The notes: generated from the sequence alone by a model not told the origin. A stretch of DNA of 64,000 nucleotides from Gambelia wislizenii (GCA_030847615.1 JAUMIR010000001.1:70569501-70633500), one strand, 5' to 3'. Positions 11,208 to 23,559 are shown, counted from the first letter of the stretch. Program-made: numbers and translations.

Positions 11208-11544
11208 TCATGCATCACTTGTTGATCTGTTTGTGCAGTACTGAATCAAACAGAATTGTATTGTGGAACTCAGCTGTGGACAATAGGAAGGAAAATCCAG
11301 TGGGGAGGAAAATCCTTGGAAATTTTAAAAACTTTGACAATTCCAATCTGTGATAAACCTGAGTGTCTGGACTCATAAAAAATGTAATCTGGACTTGTTA
11401 GGTGCTATATCAGCACAGGTGGTTCATATTTATCTTCTCATATTTTGCTTGTAGTTTATTAACACCCTTAGATCCTTATCTTAGGTACTGCTATAAAGTC
11501 AGTTATCACTTACGTATATATTCATTGACTTACTGCTAACTTTA

Positions 11545-11936
11545 CTTTTATCTTTCTTGAAATTCATGTTGTTAGTTTAAGCTCAGTTTCCCATCCTGCT
11601 AAGATCAGTTTGAATACTGTTCCCATCTTCTAAAATATTGGCTACCTCTCCCAGTTTGGTATCATCTGCCAATTTAAGGAGTGTCCTTTCTACTTTTTTG
11701 TCCAAGTCATTTTTACAGTTGTTGAATCACACCAGGCACTGGATGGAACCCTGCAACATCCAACTTGTCATTTTTCTCCAGGTTGACAAAGACCTATTTA
11801 CAAGCACTATAGTGTAATGTTCCATCAATCTGCCACAAATGCACCAAACAGTAGCATTCTCTAGCCCATATTTTACCAGTCTGCCAACAGCTGTATCATT
11901 GGAGACCTTGTTAATAGTCTTGCTAAAATCAAGATG
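11545..11936 (-). mobile_element. Old CR1 LINE fragment (RT region)
   Basis: Reverse-strand similarity to the better CR1 at 19742-22497. Shared blocks include TTGGTATCATCTGCCAATTT, the CACTGGATGGAACCCTG segment and TTGCTAAAATCAAGATGTAC. The translated peptide LDFSKTINKVSNDTAVGRLVKYGL resembles the CR1 motif A region with catalytic residues lost. It stops where a plus-strand CR1 begins. It may be the same insertion as 14696-15330. Confidence 0.7.
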
Positions 11937-12020
11937 TACAACCACAAGCTGAACATGAGTCAGCAGTGTGATGCAGCAGCTAAAAAAGCCAATGCAATTT
12001 TAGGCTGCATTAATAGGAGG
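11937..12020 (+). mobile_element. CR1 fragment, upstream piece
   Basis: Encodes LNMSQQCDAAAKKANAILGCINR, the CR1 segment just upstream of the [10 protein letters not shown] block that begins again near 12690. The last about 20 bases (TTTTAGGCTGCATTAATAG) recur almost identically at the start of the piece at 12691. That is consistent with one CR1 copy split by a later insertion. Confidence 0.75.
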
Positions 12021-12044
12021 CGCTCGGGAAGCAAGTGCAAGGCG

Positions 12045-12247
12045 GTGCTCATGGTTCTCCACCCACCCCGCTCCCTCTCCATTTATCCTTACAACAACCC
12101 TGTAAGGAAGATCAGACTTCTGTGACTACAGGTGAGCTTCCAGGAAGCAGGTTGTATCTGTAAAAAGGAAGAGAGAAGCCTTGTTTTATTATCCAGTGAA
12201 TTTCATGGCAGAATGGGGATTTGAACCCAGCTCTCCTTGATCCTCCT
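12045..12247 (-). mobile_element. tRNA-derived SINE (-), partial
   Basis: On the minus strand it contains a Pol III B-box-like GGGTTCAAATCCCC followed by a body ending CTTACAGGGTTGTTGTAAGG. The element at 54812-55075 has the same order on the plus strand. The A-box end and the tail are not clearly preserved. Confidence 0.6.
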
Positions 12248-12277
12248 CTGATGTTCTGTGGTGGCTTTGATGTAGCC

Positions 12278-12413
12278 CAGGGGTGGGGAAGATGTGGTTT
12301 CTCCAGGAGTTGTTGGAGTGCAACTCACATCATCCCTTGCTATTGGGAATGCTGGCTAGAGCTGGTTAGAGTTGCTGTCCAACCTCTGGAAGGCTGCATT
12401 TTCCCCAGCCTTG
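12278..12413. mobile_element. Palindromic MITE (CAGGGGTGGGGAA type)
   Basis: Left end CAGGGGTGGGGAAGATGTGG; right end GGCTGCATTTTCCCCAGCC. The inner arms GTTGGAGTGCAACTCACATC and GCTGTCCAAC are also inverted. The hAT-like start is suggestive, but no 8-bp duplication was found. Confidence 0.65.
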
Positions 12414-12689
12414 ACTGCATTCAGTAGGTTTTTATTAACCACCCTAGGAAGAAGTTTGAAGATGTAGAAAAGGGTGGCAAAACACCAGCAAGGAGAATCA
12501 AGAAAAGGGGTGGCAGGAGATAAACTAAGTTATAGAAGCGCCAAAAGTCTGTCAGAAGAGAATATCTATTGTATATTTGCAGTTTACTGAGGTGTGGGCA
12601 ATTCTAGCACTGGTTGCCAAAATGACAAAGTAGAGGCTATTTTGGCTACCACTGGCATCTATTAAAGCTCCTTTTTAATATTTAGGGTG

Positions 12690-13290
12690 TCTTTTAGGGT
12701 GCATCAATAGAAGTATAGTGTCTAGATCAAGGGACGTCATAGTGCTGCTCTGTTCTGCCTTGGTCAGACCTCACCTAGAATACTGTGTCCAGTTCTGGGC
12801 ACCACAATTCAGAAAGGATATGGACAAATTGGAGCGTGTCCAAAGAAGGGCAACTAAAATGGTGAAAGGTCTGGAAACCATGCCTTATGAGGAGAGACTT
12901 AGGGAGCTGGGTATGTTTAGCCTGGAAAAAAGACGGTTAAGAAGCGATATGATAGCCCTGTTTAAGTATTTGAAGGGGTGTCACGTTGAGGATGGAGCAG
13001 GCTTGTTTTCTGCTGCTCCAGAGACTAGAACACGGAGCAATGGATGCAAGCTCCAGGAACAGAGATTCCACCTCAACATTAGGAGGAACTTTTTGACAGT
13101 AAGAGCTGCTTGGCAGTGAAACACACTCCCTTGGAGCGTGGTGGGGTCCCCTTCCTTGGAGGTCTTTAAACAGAGGCTGGATGGCCATCTGTTGGGGATG
13201 CTTTGATCATGATTTCCTGCGTGGCAGGGGGTTGGACTGGATGGCCCTCGTGGTCTCTTCCAACTCTGCAATAATGTTGATGTGACATCC
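12690..13290 (+). mobile_element. CR1 LINE, 3' end
   Basis: Encodes the CR1 RT C-terminus from [20 protein letters not shown] through [28 protein letters not shown] and [13 protein letters not shown], ending in a stop at about 13117. The CR1 3' UTR follows (GGGGGTTGGACTGGATGGCC, then CTTCCAACTCTGCAA). The last 430 nt of coding sequence are in one frame. The terminal ATTCTATG repeat is eroded. Confidence 0.9.
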
Positions 13291-13599
13291 ATCCAAGCAG
13301 GCTATCACTTGTGGGTATCCAAGGGCTGCAAACCCATCCATTACCTGTGCAAGAAAAAATGAAAAAGCAATTGGAAATGGTTACTTTGAACCAGATGGCA
13401 GCCGATTAGTCAAGTTTACACATCTGTATAAATAAAGTTTTAAAAAATCTGGTGTCTACATAAAGTAGCCATCTCAATAAGAAGTCTTCTAAGATGTTTC
13501 ATCATACAATTGTTTTTATCAAGTCATTAACAATAACACAACTGATGCAAGTACTCACATTTTCACATACTTAGATTCAGTTTAAAAAAGAATTACAAC

Positions 13600-14090
13600 A
13601 TTACCTTCCTATGATCTCCTAGGTACACAGTTCACTTCAGAAGTAACTTCTCCATTGCAAGCACAACCTCGACGAAGATCTTGCACACCATGGATCATCC
13701 AACACCAACAGCTGGCAAGTGGATGCATAAGAGCATTGGTGCTTGAGAAGCCAAATAGCTATAGCGAGGCACTTCTCCACAGGAATAGCTTTCCTCATAT
13801 TTGTTGTTTTGGGTATCTCAGGTCAGAGCATATCCACAAGTTTCATGAAAAGGAAGCGCAGCATTCTGAAGTACATGATCCACCATTTGTCGGACCAGAT
13901 GGACATGATGAATTTCTCCCACCAGTCCTTCGTTGTCGGATACACCCACCACCTCCGTAAATGGGGATATGGGCAATACTGAAATAACATAGGAGTATCG
14001 ATGGTTTCAAAATACATAAAATCAGTACCAAGCTCAGAGGATGTGATAAGTTCTAAATGAAGTAGCAGAATAAAGAGACGGATCATCCTG
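13600..14090 (-). pseudogene. PIF/Harbinger transposase remnant
   Basis: Minus-strand translation gives a block LRRWWVYPTTKDWWEKFIMS (about 13870-13975), typical of the N-terminus of Harbinger (HARBI1-like) transposases. Past a stop it continues as VEKCLAIAIWLL, then in another frame VCKIFVEVVLAMEKLL, equivalent to the helix-turn-helix region of that family. Stops and a frameshift break it. The DDE catalytic part is absent on the left, where similarity ends near 13600. Sequence upstream on this strand (14091-14690) carries TTTACAC-like motifs seen in such elements, but its ends were not defined. The family call rests on motif spacing only. Confidence 0.55.
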
Positions 14091-14695
14091 CATCGGTGCT
14101 GATGACATCTTCACCTGTACAACATTGAAAGGGATGTCCTCCACAGTAGAGAGAGAACCACACCAGCGGCAATGTTCGACTCCATTCTGACAGTAATGGC
14201 AGATCAGGCACTATTACAAACTAGGTAATCATCACAGACCAATGAAGTTAATCTGTACGGCCCCAGAAATAGCCAATCGCTGCGTCTATGGTGGGAAAGA
14301 GCACTGGAAACACATCAGCAGCTTTGTGAAAAAACGAGTAATCACATCCTTGATTGACAGCAAAAAAAAAAAAATAATAATAATCCCAGGATTGTAAAGA
14401 AGTGTAAACAAAAAAGTCACGGGATACATTACCTTGGGAAAGGCATCATGTTTCGCTACATACTGCAGTGTAAACAATGATCCCGGGATATCCAGGTAAC
14501 CATGATAAATCATGTAAACAGCAAGGGACGAACGCAGGATCGGGCAATTCCAGTTCTCCCCGTGATCATTTATGTCATCTAACAGGCACCCAGAGTCCTC
14601 ATCTCTGGCCATCCAAGGCCTGTGTTTGAGAACTAGATGCTGTCTCAAGCATCCTCTTCTCATAATGTTCCCCCCAGCATCCCTAACTACAAGAT
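14091..14695. other. Probable noncoding part of a DNA transposon
   Basis: Contains several GTGTAAACA motifs (14404, 14469, 14514) and CCGGGATATCC, and lies directly upstream of the Harbinger-like remnant. Open stretches here have no recognisable protein content. The assignment to the same element is inferred from position. Confidence 0.35.
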
Positions 14696-15330
14696 TGCTT
14701 CATTATCCATTCCAAATACTTTCCTCTAATCAAATCATGCTGAATAGCTGATACATTTCTGGAACCATCCACCCTTTGGAGATGAGGTAATATCTGCCTG
14801 CCTTCAGTCTGTTGGCATTTCACTTCTCCAATAAATTTCAAAAAATATTGACTGAGGCTCTGTGGTTACACTTGTTAGTCCTTTGATATAATTCACCTGT
14901 CCCTAAATATCTGAATTGATTTTATATAGCTAAGTGCTCCTGTGACATCTCATGACCTATTTTGCAACTCGTCTGTTTTTGTTAGGATGAGCAGAATTTC
15001 CTCTGTGCAAGAAGACAGGAAATCAACAGATCCATCTTCTACAATCTGCTAACAAATTGTACATCTTCTCCATACAATACACTCCTATTTTGTTGCTCTT
15101 CCTCTTTCTCTAAACAGAGATAAATCTGCTTTATTTTTAATGTTGGTGACAAGCCTGAGTTCAGGCTGAGCTTTAGCTCAGCTAACACTCCCCTGCAGGC
15201 TCTGGCTACTGATCTGTCCTTGTCCTTGGTGGTTTATTCCTCCTACTGTTTCTTATACTTGTCCATTTTACAGTTGAGCTTATATATTTTTTTAAAAAAA
15301 ATTCCTTATGCAGAACAGTTTCTGACCCAC
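14696..15330 (-). mobile_element. Old CR1 LINE fragment (5' part)
   Basis: Diverged reverse-strand match to the 21120-21720 part of the better CR1 copy. It runs through a TTCAGTCTGTTGGCATTTC-like block, GTGACAAGCCTGAG, and CTTATACTTGTCCATTTT then CAGTTGAG. In CR1 order it continues the fragment at 11545-11936, so both may be one insertion split by about 2.7 kb of later elements. No frame survives. Confidence 0.55.
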
Positions 15331-15623
15331 TTGATTAACTCAAGGGTTTAACAGAATACAAACTGCCCTGGGGAAATACGGCCATAATGCAATCAGTTCC
15401 ATCATGAGGGTCCACATGAATGCCATTCTGTCAGAGGAAGGCAATTCATTGGGTTGTCTCAAATATCTCTGAAATAACCTGTAAAATTGCTGGTAACTAT
15501 AGAGTTCTAATGGAACCAGATTACAAAATCTGACATGGAAAATAGTCTGACAACACAATTGAATAAATAATCTACTCAGATTACCAGATATGTGCCTAAC
15601 TCTCCATAGGATCAGGGTTTATA

Positions 15624-15862
15624 CAGTGGGCCCTTGGTATCCACTGGGGTTTGGCTCCAAGACTCCCTGTGGATACAAAAATCTATGGATGCTCAAGTCC
15701 TATTATATATGACGGTGTAGTAAAATGATGTCCCTCATATAAAATGGCAAAATCAAGGTTTGCTTTTTGGGTTTTTTGGGGTGGTGGTGGTGTTGGAGTA
15801 TTTTCAAGCCGTGAATGACTGAACCCATGGATACAGAATCCGTGAATATGGAGGGCTGACTC
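15624..15862. mobile_element. Tigger/pogo-like MITE
   Basis: Begins CAGTGGGCCCTTGGTATCC directly after TA, and ends GAATATGGAGGGCTGACTC directly before TA. Termini are inverted (CAGTnnGCCCT) and the TA dinucleotide duplication fits the Tc1/mariner-pogo superfamily. The inner arms GGATGCTCAAGTCC and GAACCCATGGATACAG are typical of Tigger-derived MITEs. Noncoding. Confidence 0.8.
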
Positions 15863-16267
15863 TATATCTGTGGGTTGAACATAACTTGTTACAGTAGTAA
15901 CAAGTATAATCTTACAAACAAATGATTCTTCTAACCTGAATATGGGGCTAACCAGGGAGGGGAAAGTATGCATAGGGCATGGAATAAACCACATTTTAAA
16001 AACACAAGAGGTTTTGTCTTCCTAACATGAGAGAAAGAGTAGAGGCCAGCAGATCATTGGCACCAAGGTATGCTAGAAGTTTATCTGGATAATTCTTTGG
16101 CTTGCTCCCAATATAATACACATAGCTGTTGAATCCTAGACCACACTTTGCTGACCCTTCCCTCTTTGCTATTTATTATAATTAATTACATTAGTGTTCT
16201 ACCCATCCTCATCCAGCCAACATGCAATGAGTTCTTCCATACACTTTCCTTGACAATTGGTTAAAGG

Positions 16268-16440
16268 AAACTGTGTGTGTGCATGCGTGTGTGTGTACCT
16301 TCAAGTCATTTGTTGGTTTATGGTGACCCCATCAATTTCATAAGAGTTTTCTTAGGCAAGAAATACTCAGAGGTAGTTTTGCTAGTTCCTTCCTCTTAAA
16401 TATACCCCATAGCACCTGGGATTCCATACAGCCTTGAACA
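16268..16440 (-). mobile_element. BovB-tailed SINE 3' end (-)
   Basis: Starts with a (TG)n run (the (CA)n tail reversed). The block ACCTTCAAGTCATTTG, TTATGGTGACCCCATC, GTTTTCTTAGGCAAG, TCAGAGG follows. The piece at 26055-26160 is the same block on the plus strand. This tail is shared by squamate SINEs that use BovB machinery; the tRNA head is not present. Confidence 0.65.
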
Positions 16441-19184
16441 TTCATGATGCATGTGAGCAATATTACAAGTTTGTGTTTCGGGAAGAGAGAGAATTTCTAG
16501 TTAGTTTTAAGTAACATTTTAAAAGAGATGCTGAGTGGAATTCTAGAGGTTTTATGCCATTCGCTTATCAATCCTAAATTCCCTGGCCCCCATTGTAGAA
16601 TGTAAAGAAGCATGAGAGTAGTTACTCAAGACTGACAGCCCAACAGCAGAGTTCAATGTTGTAAAAACTATACAGAATTCATATACAGTGGGGAAAAGGG
16701 CAATCCAGAAGGGTCCCACTTGCATGACCTTGGGGATACAGTGTGCAGCAGGAGGAACACTAGTACATCTGTACCACTGCTGGGGAGACTGGTGCCCTAG
16801 GTCGCACATCATCAGGAGGGGATATTTCAAGAAAGCCCTCAATACTAGCTCTCCGTAAATTCTCCAAATCCTCTCTCTGCACTGGAGTCAGATAACAGCC
16901 AGAAAGACAATGGCTCCAAGAATTCAGGCTGCCCATCTGCTCTGTTCTTCCAGATTCTTGCCTCCCTAGCGCCAGCTGATGAAATTTTCATGGCTGCAAT
17001 AAGGTTTCCCATTTCCAATAGGCCCTGCTGCCTTGAAGCCTTCACAGTTGTGCCCTGTTCAGGTTTCTAGGGGTATCTGTTGTAGATGTCAATAAAAAAA
17101 GCCATTTGCTGTTGTACAGTGCTCTTAAAGCCCAGGATTTCAAAGTAAGTAACAAATTAAAAGCTTATGGGAGGGTAAAAGCTTGCTTTATAGGCTTTTT
17201 GAGTCCTACTCTATGTAAATATGCTACATACCCCTTTAATTCAGTCTCAACTAATATACTCAAGATCAAGAAGAAATCTTGTTCCACTTAAACTTTTAAT
17301 ATTATACATCATATCCCTTCTCAGATGATGACATGCTACAATGTATTAGGTTTTCATAAGCTGTATGTACATAGGCTGCTTCTAGAATATGGAATGGAAT
17401 ACAACTAAGGGAGTAGTTCCAAATCTTGGGTTCCTGGATGTTGTTGGACTGCAACATTCAGAATCCCCCAACTAGATTCAAAGCACTTTTTGTTTAGATG
17501 CCTTTTTACTGTTACTTCAAGTCAAGCAATTGCATAGGAAAAGAGAAGACAATAGATGGGATTCCAGTTTCTGATCACTAGAAATCCCTCCTTCCCTTCT
17601 CCAGTTTAAGTATTAAACCCGAGACTTTATCTTAGGTGCCCATCAACTCCCTTGTCCTTCAGTTTCTTTAAATGAGACTGAAGGTTCTCTATACAGTGAG
17701 AAGAGAAATGCTAGATACTATGAGGGAGCGTCACTGTGCAATATTATATTTACTAATATAAACACCATTAATACCACAGTGCTGCTCATTGTTGGAACCA
17801 GTTGCTAACTAAATCCTCTGAAGTTCAATTAACAAGCATCAGGTAATTTAACACTGGGTTCCTAATAATCCCTTTATTTTAAGGGGACTCTGGCTGAAGC
17901 TAAGTCCTTGCCAAAGAACCCAATGGAAATACACTGTAGATTCTATTAAATACCAGATGAATTTATGGCCCTCAGTGAAAAGCAGAAAGTAATCTCTTCA
18001 AAATACTTTCCAAGAGGCAGCACTTTATATAGACCAGAGTAATTGTATAGAAGAGACTATTGGAGAGTCAGATGTCACTCTGTAGAAAGAGGAATCTCTG
18101 CTTAGTCAAATACAATCATGATAGCTGGTTGAGTGGATGCCAGGAATTCAAAGTATATTGCCTCCTCACTGGAACCCTTCTCTTCTTAAGTCCATAGCCC
18201 TTCCATGTCAGCATGGGGATCTGCACAGGTTCTTCATGTACATACAAAGGATGAAGCTGGCCATACTATTCATGTGAGGGCAAATTAAATGGGAGCAAAT
18301 TGTCAATTATTTATTATAGCATGCCTTTCCCCCTACCATGGAATAGGATGCCATTTGAATGTTATGCCCTAGGCATTATATAATTGTGGTCCATCTCTGA
18401 GAAAGGTCATTAGAGAATGGAAATATCAAAACCGATTACTAGTTCAGCTATTTTAAAGTTTCCAATAGGATAGTCCTCGCAAGGACTGCACAATACCTTG
18501 GTTTTCCATAAGGAAGCATCCGTGAGAAAAGCATACCATCCCAAAGAGAGGTCTTGTAGCCTAGTCTTTTCTCTTATATTGGAAGGTCATAAAATATCAC
18601 TATGGGGTTTCAGGAAATTCTGTGTTCTTTCTCCATTTGATTGACAGACTACACTCAGCATCCAATTAGCTATGCAGGATAGGTCTTCTTGCATGTGATG
18701 GACTGACATACACATAGAAATAGCATTTTCTTAGCCCAAATCCAGTCTGGGCTGGGGGGGAAGGAGAGAAAGAATGAGTTATTGGAAAGTATGTGGTAGC
18801 AAACCATAGAATTAATTTCTCTTATCCATACTTTAAACCATATAAGCAATGTTGGATTAAAGGATATTAAGTCCTATGCTAAACAATAGAGTTACCATTT
18901 CCTTCTCTCACAAGGGTTATGTCAAGCATAAAAAGGAACAGGCTCTTTTCCCTTATGTTGTTAATGCAGGGTCACACAACACTCTCAAGATGGTTCACTC
19001 TGTATAATAATAATCACTTTCTAAAAATATTATCAAAGGCAGAATCAGTATAAAAGCCTCAAAAGATACTGTCTACATACAACACAAAAACAAAACATGC
19101 AGCAAGTTTGAACATTAATTTTTAAGATGTGAACCAGTACCAAATTAATTAATAAAAGCAAATGTAAATATGGAGTCTTTAAAG
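16441..19184. other. Mostly unique AT-rich DNA
   Basis: No exon, RNA gene or full element recognised over 2.7 kb. A half-palindromic MITE remnant (GGATGTTGTTGGACTGCAAC) lies at about 17410-17470. Confidence 0.5.
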
Positions 19185-19402
19185 AATGTTTGAAAACAGC
19201 ACAAAGAAGGATGCCAGAATTTTCCCTGGTAAGGAATTTTGCAGTGTCAGGGCCGCCATTCAAAGGGCTCTGTCTTTGGTGCCCATCAGGTTAATGGACT
19301 TTGCCAATAATCCAGAGATCAGACCCTCAGTGGCTGCTCTTAGTGGGCAGGGAAGCTCATATGGGTACAAATAACCTAGTTTTAAGCCATTTAGAGATTT
19401 AA
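19185..19402 (-). mobile_element. Possible diverged L2-like LINE fragment
   Basis: The stretch TTTTAAGCCATTTAGAGATT resembles the AAGCCATTTAGGGCTTTAAA block of the L2-like copies, with translation FKSLNGLK against FKALNGLG. The rest is too diverged to align by eye. It is cut by the BovB end at 19403. Confidence 0.4.
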
Positions 19403-19741
19403 AGGTTTTGTTGTTAACTGCCATCAAGTCAACTTTGACTTCTGCCAACCCTATGAATGAGAAACCTCCAAGTCACCATGTCATCAACAGCCCAACTCAG
19501 GTGTTCAAATTCAGGGCTGTGGCTTCCTTGTCTGCATCTATCTATCTATCTGCAGTGCAGTCTTCCTCTTTTCCTATTGCTTTCCACCTCAGCAAGCATT
19601 TATTGTCTTTTCTAGCAAGTCATGTCTTCTCGTTATATGTCCAAAGTATGATAGCCTCAGTTTAGTCATCTTGACTTCCAGGAAGAGCTCAGGTCTGCTT
19701 TGTTCGAGGACCCATGCATTTGTTCTTTTAGCAGTCCATGG
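19403..19741 (-). mobile_element. BovB (-), 3' segment of nested copy
   Basis: The 3' end of BovB (TTGTTGTTAACTGCCATCAA, then TATGAATGAG, ATATGTCCAAAGTATGA, TTTTAGCAGTCCATGG). It stops at 19741, exactly where a CR1 3' end begins. The next BovB segment in order resumes at 22498, so the two belong to one insertion. A short TCTATCTATCTATC run lies near 19541. Confidence 0.85.
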
Positions 19742-22497
19742 TATCTCATAGAATCATAGAGTTGGAAGAGACCACAAAGGCCATCCAGTCCAGCCCCCAG
19801 CCATGCAGGAATACACAATCAAATCACTTCCGACAGATGGCCATCCAGCCTCTGCTTAAAAACCTCCAAAGAAGGAGACTCCACCACACTACAAGGCAGT
19901 GTATTCTACTTCCGAACAGCTCTTGTGGTCAGGAAGTTCTTCCTAATGTTTAGGTGGAATCTCTTTTCTTGTAGTTTGAACACATTGCTCCATGTCCTAG
20001 TCTCTGGGGCAGCAGAAAACAAGCTTGCTCCATCCTCAGGATGACATCCCTTAAAATATTTAAACATGGCTATCATGTCACCTCTTAACCTTCTCTTCTC
20101 CAAACTAAACATGCCCAGCTCCCTAAGCTGCTCCTCATAGGGCATGGCTTCCAGACCACCCATCATCCTGGTCGCCCTCCTCTGGACACGTTCCAGCATC
20201 TCAATATCCTTCCTGAATTGTGGTGCCCAGACCTGGACACAGTATTCCAGGTGAGGTCTGACCAAAGCAGACTACAGTGGCACTATTACTTCCCTTGATC
20301 TAGCCACTATACTCCTATTCATGCAGCCTAGAATTGCATTGGCTTTTTTAGCTGCTGCATCACACTGCTGACTCATGTTCAGCTTGTGGTCCACTAAGAC
20401 TCCTAGATCCTTTTTGCATGTACTGCCCTCAAGCTATGTGTCACCCCTCCTATATCTGTGCATTTCATTTTTACTGCCTAAGCATAGTATCGTACATTTC
20501 TCCCTGTTGAAATTCATTTTGTTAGTATTGGCCCAGCTTTCTAATCTGTCGAGGTCATTTTGGAATCTGTTCCTGTCCTCTGGGGTATTAGCTATCCCTC
20601 CTAATTTGGTGTCATCTGCAAACTTGATAAGCATACCCTCATCCAAGTCATTGATAAAGATGCTGAATAGCACTGGGCCCAGGACAGAACCCTGTGGCAC
20701 CCCACTGGTCACTTCTCTCCAGGATGAAGAAGAGCCATTGGTGACTACCCTTTGGGTTTGGTCAGTCAACTAATTACAAATCCACCTAACAGTTGCATTG
20801 TCTAGCCTACAGGTTACTAACTTTTTTGCAAGAATGTCATGGGGGACCTTGTCAAAAGCCTTACTGAAATCAAGCTACACTACATCCACTGCATTCCCTT
20901 CATCTATCGAGTTTGTAACTCTATCAGAAAAAGAGATAAGATTAATCCGGCATGACTTGTTTTTGAGAAATCCATGGTGACTTTTTGTGATCACGGCATT
21001 CCCTTCTAAGTGGTTACAGACTGTCTATTTAATGATCTGCTCTAGAATCTTCCCTAGTATTAATGCTAGGCTGACTGGGCAGTAATTATTTGGGTCTTAT
21101 TCCCCCCCCCTTTTTTTAATGGGAACAATATTTGCCCTCTTCCAGTCTGCTGGGACCTCTCCTGTTCTCCAGGAATTCTCAAAAATTATTGACAGTGGTT
21201 CTGAGATTACTTCTGCCAGTTCTTTTAATGCCCTTGGATGAAGTTCATCTGGCCCTGGAGACTTTAACTCATTTACACTGGCCAGGTATTCCTGAACTAC
21301 CTGTTTACCAATTCTGTGCTGTATTTCTCCTACTGCATCATCTGCTCCATCTTCCCCAGGTTGAGCACTGTTCCCCCTTTGGGAGAAGACTGAAGCAAAG
21401 AAGGTGTTTCTGCCTTTTCTCTGTCCCCTGTTAGGCTTTCACCATCTTCTCCAAGCAGCGGTCCTACCATTTCCTTGTTCTTCCTTTTGCTATGGACATA
21501 ACAAAAAAAACAACAACCCTTTTTATCGTTTTTAACCTCTCTAGCAAGCCTGAGCTTCATACGTGCTTTAGGTTTTCTGACTTACCCTCTACATGAGCTG
21601 GCTATTTGTTTTAATTCTTCTTTGGTGATTTCCCCCTTTTTCCATTTCTTGTACATGTCCTTTTTAAGTTTTAGCTCAGTTGAGAGTTCTTTTGACATCC
21701 ATCCTGGTTTCTTTAGACACCTGCCCTTTTTCCTCCTCATTGGAATTGTTTGAAGTTGTGCCTTCAATATCTCACTTTTAAGAAACTCCCATCCTTCATG
21801 AACTCCCTTCTTCCCTTCTCTTTTAGTATTCCTGACCATGGGGTCACCCCTAGTAATTCCCTAAGTTTTCTGAAATCAGCTTTCTTAAAGTCTAGAATCC
21901 ATGTCTGACTATGCTTGGCTTCACCTTTCCTCTGTATCACAAACTCCAGGAGAACATGGTCACTCCTCCTAAGGATCCCACCACTACCACACCATTAACC
22001 AGGTCATCCCCATTGGTTAGGATCAGATCTAAAATAGCTGGTCACCTAGTTGCCTCTTACATCTTTTGGACAATGAAATTGTCTGCAAGGCAAGTGAGGA
22101 ATTTGTTGGACGTTATATTCTTGGCCGAGTTGGACTTCCAACAAATATCAGGATAGTTGAAATCCCCCATTACTAATACATCTCTCCTTCCTGAATGTGT
22201 GGTCAACTGTTCCAGGAAGGCATCATTCAAGTCCTCGGTTTGGCTTGGAGGTCTGTAGTAGACCCCTCAGAACAATATCCCTACTGTTTCTCTCTCCCCT
22301 TAATTTTTACCCAGATGTTCTCAACCTGGCTCCCAGGATTTAAGTCATGGATCTGTTCACAGGTGTACACACCCTTAACATATAATGCTACTCCACCACC
22401 CTTCCTATTTGGTCTATTTTCCTGAAATAGGCTATACCCCTCTATTAGTACATTCCAGTCATGAGACTCATCCCACCAAGTTTCAGTGATGCCTATT
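19742..22497 (-). mobile_element. CR1 LINE (-), 2.8 kb, inserted in BovB
   Basis: 5'-truncated CR1 containing part of the endonuclease and the RT. The 3' end is the TAGAATCATAGAG repeat with TTGGAAGAGACC at 19745. RT C-terminal coding lies at 19906-20265 ([30 protein letters not shown]) and the RT core at 20434-20769 ([31 protein letters not shown]; catalytic Asp pair present). The linker is near 21330-21840. The endonuclease part lies at about 21840-22490 (a [12 protein letters not shown] stretch in the minus strand near 22150). Frameshifts separate the pieces, so it cannot encode a functional ORF2. Its flanks are consecutive BovB sequence. Confidence 0.92.
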
Positions 22498-23559
22498 ATA
22501 GCATATTTGCAGAACTTTCCTCCAGTACCACATCTCAGATAAATTGATTCTCTTCCTATCAGCTTTCTTCACTGTCCAGCTTTCACAACCATACATAGAA
22601 ATGGGAAATATGATGGCATGGACAATCCTGACTTTGGTGTTCAATGATATACACACTTCAGAATCTTGTCTAGTTCCTTCATAGCTGCCCTTCCAAGTCC
22701 TAATCTTCTTCTGATTTCTTGACCGCAATCTCCATTTTGATTAATCACTGGACCAAGGTATAGGAAATATTTGACTATCTCAATGTCTTCACTGTCTACT
22801 TTAAAGTTATGTAAATCACCTGTGGTCATTATTTTTGTTTTCTTAACATTCAATTGTAAACCTGCCTTTAGACTTTCTTCTTTTACTTTCTTCAGTAGTC
22901 ATTCCAACTCTTTGCTATTTTCTGCTAGAAGTATGGTGTCATCTACATATCTTAAACTGCTGATGTTCCTTCCTCCAATTTTCACACCTCCTTCCTCAGA
23001 TTCTAATCCAGCTTTGCATATGATATGTTTAGCATACAAGTTAAATAAATATGATGATAAAATGCAGCCTTGCCTGACCCCCTTTTCAATTGGAAACCAT
23101 TCTGTTTCTCTATATTCTGTTCTAATATTGGCCTCTTGTCCTGAGTATATGCATTATGCATTAGGTTATGCATTAGGATAATCAAATGTTGTAGTACACC
23201 CATTTCATTAAGAGTGAGCCATAGTTTTTCACGATGTACACAATCAAAGACTTTGCCATAATCTATAAAGTACAGTCTGGTTTTCCTCTGAAATTCTTTG
23301 GTGTGCTCCATTATCCAATATATGTTTGCAATATGATCCCTCATGCCTCTTCCTCTTCTGAACCCAACTTGGACATCTGGCATTTCTCACTCCATAAAAG
23401 TCTTTGTTGTAGAATTTTGAACATCACTTTGCTTGCATGGAAAATTAATGCAATGGGCCTGTGCTTACTGTAATCCACAATTTCCCCTTTCTTGGGGATC
23501 AGAATGTATATTGATAATTTCCAATCTGTGGCCCATTGTTTTGTTTTCCATATTTGCTG
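22498..23559 (-). mobile_element. BovB (-), RT segment of nested copy
   Basis: Continues the BovB copy of 19403-19741. Minus-strand pieces encode YGCESWTVKKADRK (22483-22728), KKTKIMTTGDLHNFKVD (22641-22853) and PDVQVGFRRGRGMRDHIANI with CFIDYGKVFDCVH-like motif A (23003-23383). Several frames are broken. The YADD region lies near 22920-22950 in diverged form. The segment ends at CATATTTGCTG (23549-23559), which is repeated after the next insertion. Confidence 0.9.

Noticed and set aside
14286..14663. 125-codon minus-strand frame upstream of the Harbinger remnant
   Set aside because: No transposase motif; contains a poly-Ile/Phe stretch from an A-run.
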